The notes beneath the pieces are model-generated. The model worked only from the letters and a program-made list of their open reading frames with translations. It had not been told where the DNA came from and did not search any database. A stretch of 10,232 nt of DNA, taken from positions 1 to 10,232 of the forward strand of contig LGGY01000155.1 in assembly GCA_001509335.1 (NCBI GenBank). The letters are read 5' to 3'. This stretch comes from Fidelibacterota bacterium 46_43. Its GTDB lineage: Bacteria; Fidelibacterota; Fidelibacteria; Fidelibacterales; Fidelibacteraceae. The translations under genes were made by a program, and so were the position numbers. This document shows, piece by piece, positions 6,156 to 10,232 of this stretch; within the stretch, counting starts at the first letter, position 1; each line of letters starts with the position of its first letter.

Positions 6156-7226
6156 ATGACAGAAAAAAAAACAGAATCAAAAGCCTGCATGAAAGCAGCT
6201 GTCTTTTATCATGCGTATGAACCCCTTGCCATAGAAGATATTCCCCTAAAACCCCTCAAAAGCACCGATGTTCGCGTCCGTATTGAAACCTGTTCGGTGT
6301 GTCATACGGATTTGCAGTTTATTGACCGGGGTTTGGCCACTTCCAAGGCCCCGCCCCTGATTTTGGGGCATGAAATTGCCGGAGTGGTTGAGGAAACGGG
6401 AAAAAACGTGACCAGTTTCGGCGTGGGTAACCGCGTGATTGTCCCAGCGACTATCAGTTGTGGCAAATGTCTGGCCTGCAAATCCTGGAATGAAACCCAG
6501 TGTGAAAACTTGAAAATTCTGGGAAATCATATCGATGGCGGATATGCCGAATACATCTCTGTGGATCAGAACCAACTGATTCACCTCCCCGATGAATTTC
6601 CCTTCGAATTGGGAAGTCTTATCAGCAATGTTTTTGTCGGTGCCCTTCATTTGGTGTATGACCGTGTGAATATCCTGCAGGGAGAAACGGTGGTTATCTT
6701 CGGATGTGGTGGTTTTGGCCTGTCCCTCCTTCAGATGGCAAAGCTGAAACAGGCCCAGGTATTCATGGTGGATATTTTTGACTGGAAACTGAATATCGCC
6801 CGGGATTATGGCGCTGATGGCGTGTTGAATTCCAACAAGTGTAAAGTGTGTGAAGAAGGTGTATGCGATATGATTCGGGGCAAAGCCGATGTGGTGATTG
6901 AAACCATCGGAACCCCCAGAACCATGGTACAGGCCATGAATGTCCTGCATAAGGGTGGGCGGCTGGTTTTGAGCGGCTATTCAGACAACACCATTCCCTT
7001 TCTGGCAGGACGGATTATCATGGATGAGATGTCCCTCATCGGTTCAGTGGGAGCTCCTATGCGGGAAATCCCCGATGTGATTAAACTTTTAAAAGACCGT
7101 AAGATCCGTTGGCAGGAAATGGTATCCGGTCATTATCCCCTGTCACAGATTAACGAAGCCTTCAACACCCTGAGAATGGGGCATTCTATCCGGACGATGG
7201 TTCACCCCAATCAACAGGAAACCTGA
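6156..7226 (+). CDS. Zinc-type medium-chain alcohol dehydrogenase
   Basis: This is a 356-residue NAD(P)-dependent dehydrogenase of the zinc-binding MDR family. The GroES-like catalytic domain shows Cys49 in C-x-V-C-H-T-D-L and G-H-E (71-73), giving catalytic zinc ligands Cys49 and His72. The structural-zinc set is Cys102, Cys105, Cys108 and Cys116. The Rossmann fold has G-C-G-G-F-G at 183-188, and Asp206 at the end of the second strand favours NAD over NADP. The third catalytic ligand position, usually Glu or Cys, appears to be Asn158 or Phe160. An unusual Cys229/Cys232/Cys237 trio lies in the cofactor domain. The substrate cannot be told. The family-typical M-K-A-A-V start is Met12; the ATG at 6156 adds 11 polar residues, and neither start has a visible ribosome site, so the exact start is uncertain. 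It is the first gene of a three-gene operon. Confidence 0.88.
   Translation: MTEKKTESKACMKAAVFYHAYEPLAIEDIPLKPLKSTDVRVRIETCSVCHTDLQFIDRGLATSKAPPLILGHEIAGVVEETGKNVTSFGVGNRVIVPATISCGKCLACKSWNETQCENLKILGNHIDGGYAEYISVDQNQLIHLPDEFPFELGSLISNVFVGALHLVYDRVNILQGETVVIFGCGGFGLSLLQMAKLKQAQVFMVDIFDWKLNIARDYGADGVLNSNKCKVCEEGVCDMIRGKADVVIETIGTPRTMVQAMNVLHKGGRLVLSGYSDNTIPFLAGRIIMDEMSLIGSVGAPMREIPDVIKLLKDRKIRWQEMVSGHYPLSQINEAFNTLRMGHSIRTMVHPNQQET
7216..7219 (+). promoter_or_regulatory. Ribosome binding site of the dNTP triphosphohydrolase
   Basis: AGGA inside the last codons of the dehydrogenase gene lies nine bases before the ATG at 7229 and supports that start. Confidence 0.55.
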
Positions 7227-7228
7227 AT

Positions 7229-8473
7229 ATGACAGATGTGATGCAATCCGGTTTTTATAATGATTTTGACCGTGAAACCCTTGAGCCCCGGGGCAAAAAA
7301 GATGACCGGTCTGTGTTTCAGGTAGACCGTGACCGGATTTTATACAGTCCGGCTTTCCGGAAACTCCAGAGCAAAACCCAGGTTTTTTTAAGCGGAACCT
7401 ACGATTTTTACCGCACCCGCCTGACCCACAGTCTGGAAGTGGCTCAAATCGGCCGTTCCATAGCAAATGTCCTTAACCGGAATGTCCTAAGGGAAAATGC
7501 TATTGATTCCGACCTTATCGAGGGAATCTGTCTGACTCATGATATTGGAAATCCCCCCTTTGGTCATGCCGGTGAAGCGGCCTTGAATGAACTGATGCGT
7601 TATGCCGGCGGTTTCGAGGGGAATGCCCAGACATTAAAAATTGTCACGGAAAAAATTCATGACAGTGGCGAAGGGGATGAAGGGATGAAACCCTCCCGGG
7701 CATTTATCGACGGAATTATGAAATATAAGATTCTATGGTCTGAAAGTGACCAAATGGGGAAATTTCTCTACGATGACCAGAAACCTTACGTGGAATTCCT
7801 CAGTCCGGACGGAACTTTGTATCGTGAACGAAGCCTGGAATGCAGTATTATGAACTGGGCCGATGATGTGGCCTATGCCCTTCATGATCTGCTGGATGGT
7901 TATCAGGCAGGCTTTATTTCCTGGAAAAATGTGTATGAATGGGCTGTAAATAACCATATCCAGAAGGAAGAGGAGCAGGTGATACAGCGCCTGTTGGAGC
8001 CTCTGGAATACAAGGTGCACTTTGAAAAATACATTGCTGCCCGTACGGGGGACTTTATCGAAAATGTGACCCTGACTTCTTCAGATCATCCCATGAAAGA
8101 TATCAGTAACCGGTATAAATACATCCTCCAAATACCCGAAGAAATTATCCGGGAAATTGAAGTGTACAAACAGGTTGCCGTGGATCTGATGTTCAAATCA
8201 CCCCAGCTGGAGCAAATTGAATTTAAGGGTCAGTATATTCTGAAGCAGATTTTTTCTACTTTTCTTCAGGGGAATCCCGATTCATTCCATCTAAACCGCC
8301 GTATCCTTCCCGAAGTGGTCCGAAACCGGTTAAGTAAAATCCCCAAAAATGATTATATCCAATCCGCCCGGATCATCTGTGATTACCTGGCAGAACAAAC
8401 AGACCAGTCCCTGCCGAGACTGTACAAACGTCTTTACGATCCGGATTACGGTTCCTTTTCTGATCTGATATGA
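7229..8473 (+). CDS. dgt: Deoxyguanosinetriphosphate triphosphohydrolase-like HD protein
   Basis: This 414-residue protein belongs to the dGTPase/dNTPase branch of the HD superfamily, which converts dNTPs to deoxynucleosides and triphosphate in the cytoplasm and so controls dNTP pools. The metal-site residues are all present: His67 in T-R-L-T-H-S-L-E-V, His104-Asp105 in L-T-H-D-I-G-N-P-P-F-G-H, and Asp212/Asp213 in W-A-D-D-V-A-Y. The family motif F-E-G-N-A-Q is at 129-134. The N-terminal motif with R-x-L-x-S-P-A-F-R-K-L-Q-x-K-T-Q (36-51) is also typical. Length fits the shorter (type 2-like) members rather than the E. coli enzyme of about 505 residues. The start lies 2 bp after the dehydrogenase stop and the stop overlaps the lipB start, so expression is probably coupled. 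Nucleotide preference is not predictable, and a phage-defence role, known for some dGTPases, is possible but not indicated by the neighbours. Confidence 0.93.
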   Translation: MTDVMQSGFYNDFDRETLEPRGKKDDRSVFQVDRDRILYSPAFRKLQSKTQVFLSGTYDFYRTRLTHSLEVAQIGRSIANVLNRNVLRENAIDSDLIEGICLTHDIGNPPFGHAGEAALNELMRYAGGFEGNAQTLKIVTEKIHDSGEGDEGMKPSRAFIDGIMKYKILWSESDQMGKFLYDDQKPYVEFLSPDGTLYRERSLECSIMNWADDVAYALHDLLDGYQAGFISWKNVYEWAVNNHIQKEEEQVIQRLLEPLEYKVHFEKYIAARTGDFIENVTLTSSDHPMKDISNRYKYILQIPEEIIREIEVYKQVAVDLMFKSPQLEQIEFKGQYILKQIFSTFLQGNPDSFHLNRRILPEVVRNRLSKIPKNDYIQSARIICDYLAEQTDQSLPRLYKRLYDPDYGSFSDLI

Positions 8474-9165
8474 AAACGCTTACCCTTTGGACGCCGGGCC
8501 TCGTAGAATACGGGAAAGCCTGGGATGCACAGAAACAGATTCATGCCCTTCGCCGTGAAGGTAAAATCGGTGACACTCTCATTCTTTTGGAACATCCCCA
8601 TGTGTATACCATCGGCCGTCATGGAGACCGGAGCAATATCCTGTTTGATGAGGAAATGCTCCGGGAAAAAGGGATTTCGGTGTATCACATTGACCGGGGT
8701 GGTGATGTGACCTATCACGGACCCGGTCAACTGGTGGGGTATCCCATTTTTCATTACAAAAATTTAGGCTTTTCAACCCGTCGCTTTGTCCATTCCATCG
8801 AAGAGGTGGTGATTATAACTCTCGCCCGTTTCGGTCTGACGGCAAAACGGGATCCCTTATATCCCGGTGTGTGGGTTGGTCTTAATAAAATCTGTGCCAT
8901 TGGTCTACGGGTGATTGACGGGGTATCCATGCACGGGTTCGCCCTGAACCTTCGAACCGATCCCGCCTATTTCGGGGGAATTATTGCCTGCGGTATTCAG
9001 AACCGGGGTGTGACATCCATGGAAAAGGAAATAGAAAAACAAGGGAACCCCCTGCCGGATCAGAAGACCGTTATTTCGGAACTCACAACCACTTTTAAGA
9101 AGGTGTATGGATTTCACCGGATTCAGTCTTTTTCAGACACATCATCTGTTCCCGGTTTAAGTTGA
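8470..9165 (+). CDS. lipB: Octanoyl-[acyl-carrier-protein]:protein N-octanoyltransferase LipB
   Basis: LipB moves octanoyl from acyl carrier protein to the lipoyl domains of 2-oxoacid dehydrogenases and the glycine cleavage H protein, the first step of de novo lipoate synthesis. The 231-residue protein carries the family signature R-G-G-D-V-T-Y-H-G-P-G-Q-L at 76-88 (His83). The catalytic Lys140 lies in G-L-N-K-I-C-A-I-G and the catalytic Cys174 in A-C-G-I-x-N-R-G-V-T-S. E-H-P-x-V-Y-T-I-G-R (41-50) is also typical. The ATG overlaps the preceding stop as ATGA and has no ribosome site of its own, so translation is probably coupled to the upstream gene. The last 14 codons and the stop overlap the convergent rmuC gene. 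No lipA is present in the window, though lipA is the usual partner in the pathway. Confidence 0.96.
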   Translation: MKTLTLWTPGLVEYGKAWDAQKQIHALRREGKIGDTLILLEHPHVYTIGRHGDRSNILFDEEMLREKGISVYHIDRGGDVTYHGPGQLVGYPIFHYKNLGFSTRRFVHSIEEVVIITLARFGLTAKRDPLYPGVWVGLNKICAIGLRVIDGVSMHGFALNLRTDPAYFGGIIACGIQNRGVTSMEKEIEKQGNPLPDQKTVISELTTTFKKVYGFHRIQSFSDTSSVPGLS

Positions 9166-10232
9166 CCCGCCGGTTCATCTTCCGGTTCAATCTCAACATT
9201 GGAAATTCGGTCAAAAGATTTTGTAATTTTCTCTGTGGAGGTATGTATCTCTTTTACATCTTTTTGAACGGTGTCGATATGTTTTGTCAGATTATCCCAT
9301 CGTAAGCGGTACCGTTTAAAATCCTGGGCCAGTTTCATGATCTCTTTCTGGATGATATCCGCATATTCCTTTCGTTTCATATCATTGAGGATGGTCTGTG
9401 TAGTGTTTAAAAGGGCCAAAAAAGTAGAAGGAGAGACCATACTGACTCTGTGTTTCCAGGAGTAATCAACCAGATCATAATGATAGGCATGGAGTTCGGC
9501 AAAAATGGCTTCCGCAGGCAAAAACATGATGGCCTGTGAGGATGTTTCACCGGCAATGATATATTTTGAGGAAATATCATCGATGTGTTTCCGGATGTCT
9601 TTTTTAAACAGGTCCGCACTTCGTTTACGCTGCAATTCATCCAGAGACTGGTCCGTCATGCGTTTGAAATTTTCCAGGGGGAATTTGGAATCGATGCAAA
9701 TCATCCCTGTAGGCTCGGGAATAAAGAGAACAGCATCTGCCACCATCCCATTGGATAAGGTATGTTGCAGACGATATACCTGCTCGTTCCGGGCCCCAAA
9801 AACAGCACTTAAAATCTGGTGAAGCTGAACCTCTCCGAAGATGCCCCGGCTTTTTTTATCTGTGAGGATATCCTGAAGGGAAATGACATTGGTGGAAAGG
9901 CTGTCGATTTTTCGTTGAGCTTCATCGATTTTTGCCAGTCGTTCAATTACATTGTTAAAGGTTTCGTTGGTCTTTTTAAAACCCTCATTCAGATTTTCCA
10001 GCACTTTTTGGTCTATCTGGGTCAGCTTATTTTCGGTTGTCTCCGTCAGTTTTTCAAAATTCCGGGTTAAAATCTGATTCAGGTTATCTTTAAACAAGCC
10101 GAATTCCTCTGTCAGCTGTTTGCTGTTTTTGCCAAGGACAGTAATAAGATGTTCCTGAAAAGAACTGATCTGCCGGGTTGATTCAAGTTGTGACGTGTGC
10201 AGAACATCCTTTAAATCTGTAAACAGGCGGGA
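9123..10232 (-). CDS. rmuC: RmuC-family DNA recombination protein, N-terminus outside window
   Basis: The frame is open to the right window edge, giving 369 residues of the C-terminal part; the internal TTG at 10097 is not the real start. Numbered from the edge, residues 1 to about 125 are Lys/Glu/Gln-rich helix, matching the family's long coiled coil, and the family's usual N-terminal membrane helix would lie outside. The nuclease-like core follows: G-E-V-Q-L (133-137) with Glu134, A-D-A-V-L-F with Asp166, and I-D-S-K (180-183), a PD-(D/E)xK arrangement. Then come the RmuC motifs M-F-L-P-A-E-A (236-242) and V-S-P-S-T-F-L-A-L-L (266-275). RmuC in E. coli limits inversion at short repeats; its biochemical activity is not firmly settled. 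The C-terminal tail is acidic. It converges on lipB with a 43 bp overlap. Confidence 0.93.
   Translation of the reverse strand, partial: SRLFTDLKDVLHTSQLESTRQISSFQEHLITVLGKNSKQLTEEFGLFKDNLNQILTRNFEKLTETTENKLTQIDQKVLENLNEGFKKTNETFNNVIERLAKIDEAQRKIDSLSTNVISLQDILTDKKSRGIFGEVQLHQILSAVFGARNEQVYRLQHTLSNGMVADAVLFIPEPTGMICIDSKFPLENFKRMTDQSLDELQRKRSADLFKKDIRKHIDDISSKYIIAGETSSQAIMFLPAEAIFAELHAYHYDLVDYSWKHRVSMVSPSTFLALLNTTQTILNDMKRKEYADIIQKEIMKLAQDFKRYRLRWDNLTKHIDTVQKDVKEIHTSTEKITKSFDRISNVEIEPEDEPAGQLKPGTDDVSEKD

Noticed and set aside
6246..6950. 234-codon minus-strand open frame
   Set aside because: It is the complement of the alcohol dehydrogenase. The long open frame comes from codon bias, and the translation is rich in His, Gln and Phe with no family match.
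10095..10097. TTG at 10097 as the start of rmuC
   Set aside because: The frame stays open for 45 more codons to the window edge with coiled-coil-like sequence, so the true start is outside.

Overview
The window carries six protein-coding genes in three blocks. No RNA gene, insertion sequence, integrase or CRISPR array was seen. The organism looks like a Gram-negative-type bacterium of moderate GC: it has a lipobox lipoprotein, secreted proteins with classical signal peptides, and the housekeeping genes lipB, dgt-type triphosphohydrolase and rmuC. The long secreted protein with Ig/cadherin-like repeats and the DUF1460-type amidase would fit a member of the FCB/Marinimicrobia-Calditrichota-like lineages, but that placement is a guess from gene style, not from a marker gene.

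Region 1 (1-3746, minus strand): one very large secreted protein, truncated at the window's left edge, so its C-terminus is missing. The 1248 visible residues comprise a signal peptide, an unidentified N-terminal region of about 430 residues with one FG-GAP-like Asp/Asn motif, then at least seven Ig/cadherin-like (He_PIG-type) repeats. The repeats alternate between a short form (about 88 residues) and a long form (about 180 residues) that carries a shared extra module, making a duplicated unit of about 268 residues. Region 2 (3747-4324) is 578 bp without a convincing gene. It holds a candidate promoter for the large protein and a stretch at about 4108-4260 that may be a dispersed repeat.

Region 3 (4325-6031, minus strand): a two-gene unit of a secreted DUF1460-type cysteine amidase followed 15 bp later by a lipoprotein serine esterase/hydrolase. 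Each has a strong GGAGG site five bases before its start. Both act outside the cytoplasm and may work on envelope or imported material. Region 4 (6032-6155) is a short AT-rich divergent promoter region.

Region 5 (6156-9165, plus strand): a tight operon of a zinc-type alcohol dehydrogenase, a dNTP triphosphohydrolase (2 bp gap) and the lipoate-pathway octanoyltransferase LipB (4 bp ATGA overlap). Region 6 (9123 to beyond 10232, minus strand): rmuC, converging on lipB and overlapping its 3' end by 43 bp. Its 5' end lies outside the window.

I did not find a clear new defence or mobile system. The most unusual items are the higher-order repeat of the giant surface protein with its unidentified inserted module, the envelope hydrolase pair, and the possible repeat element in the 578 bp gap.
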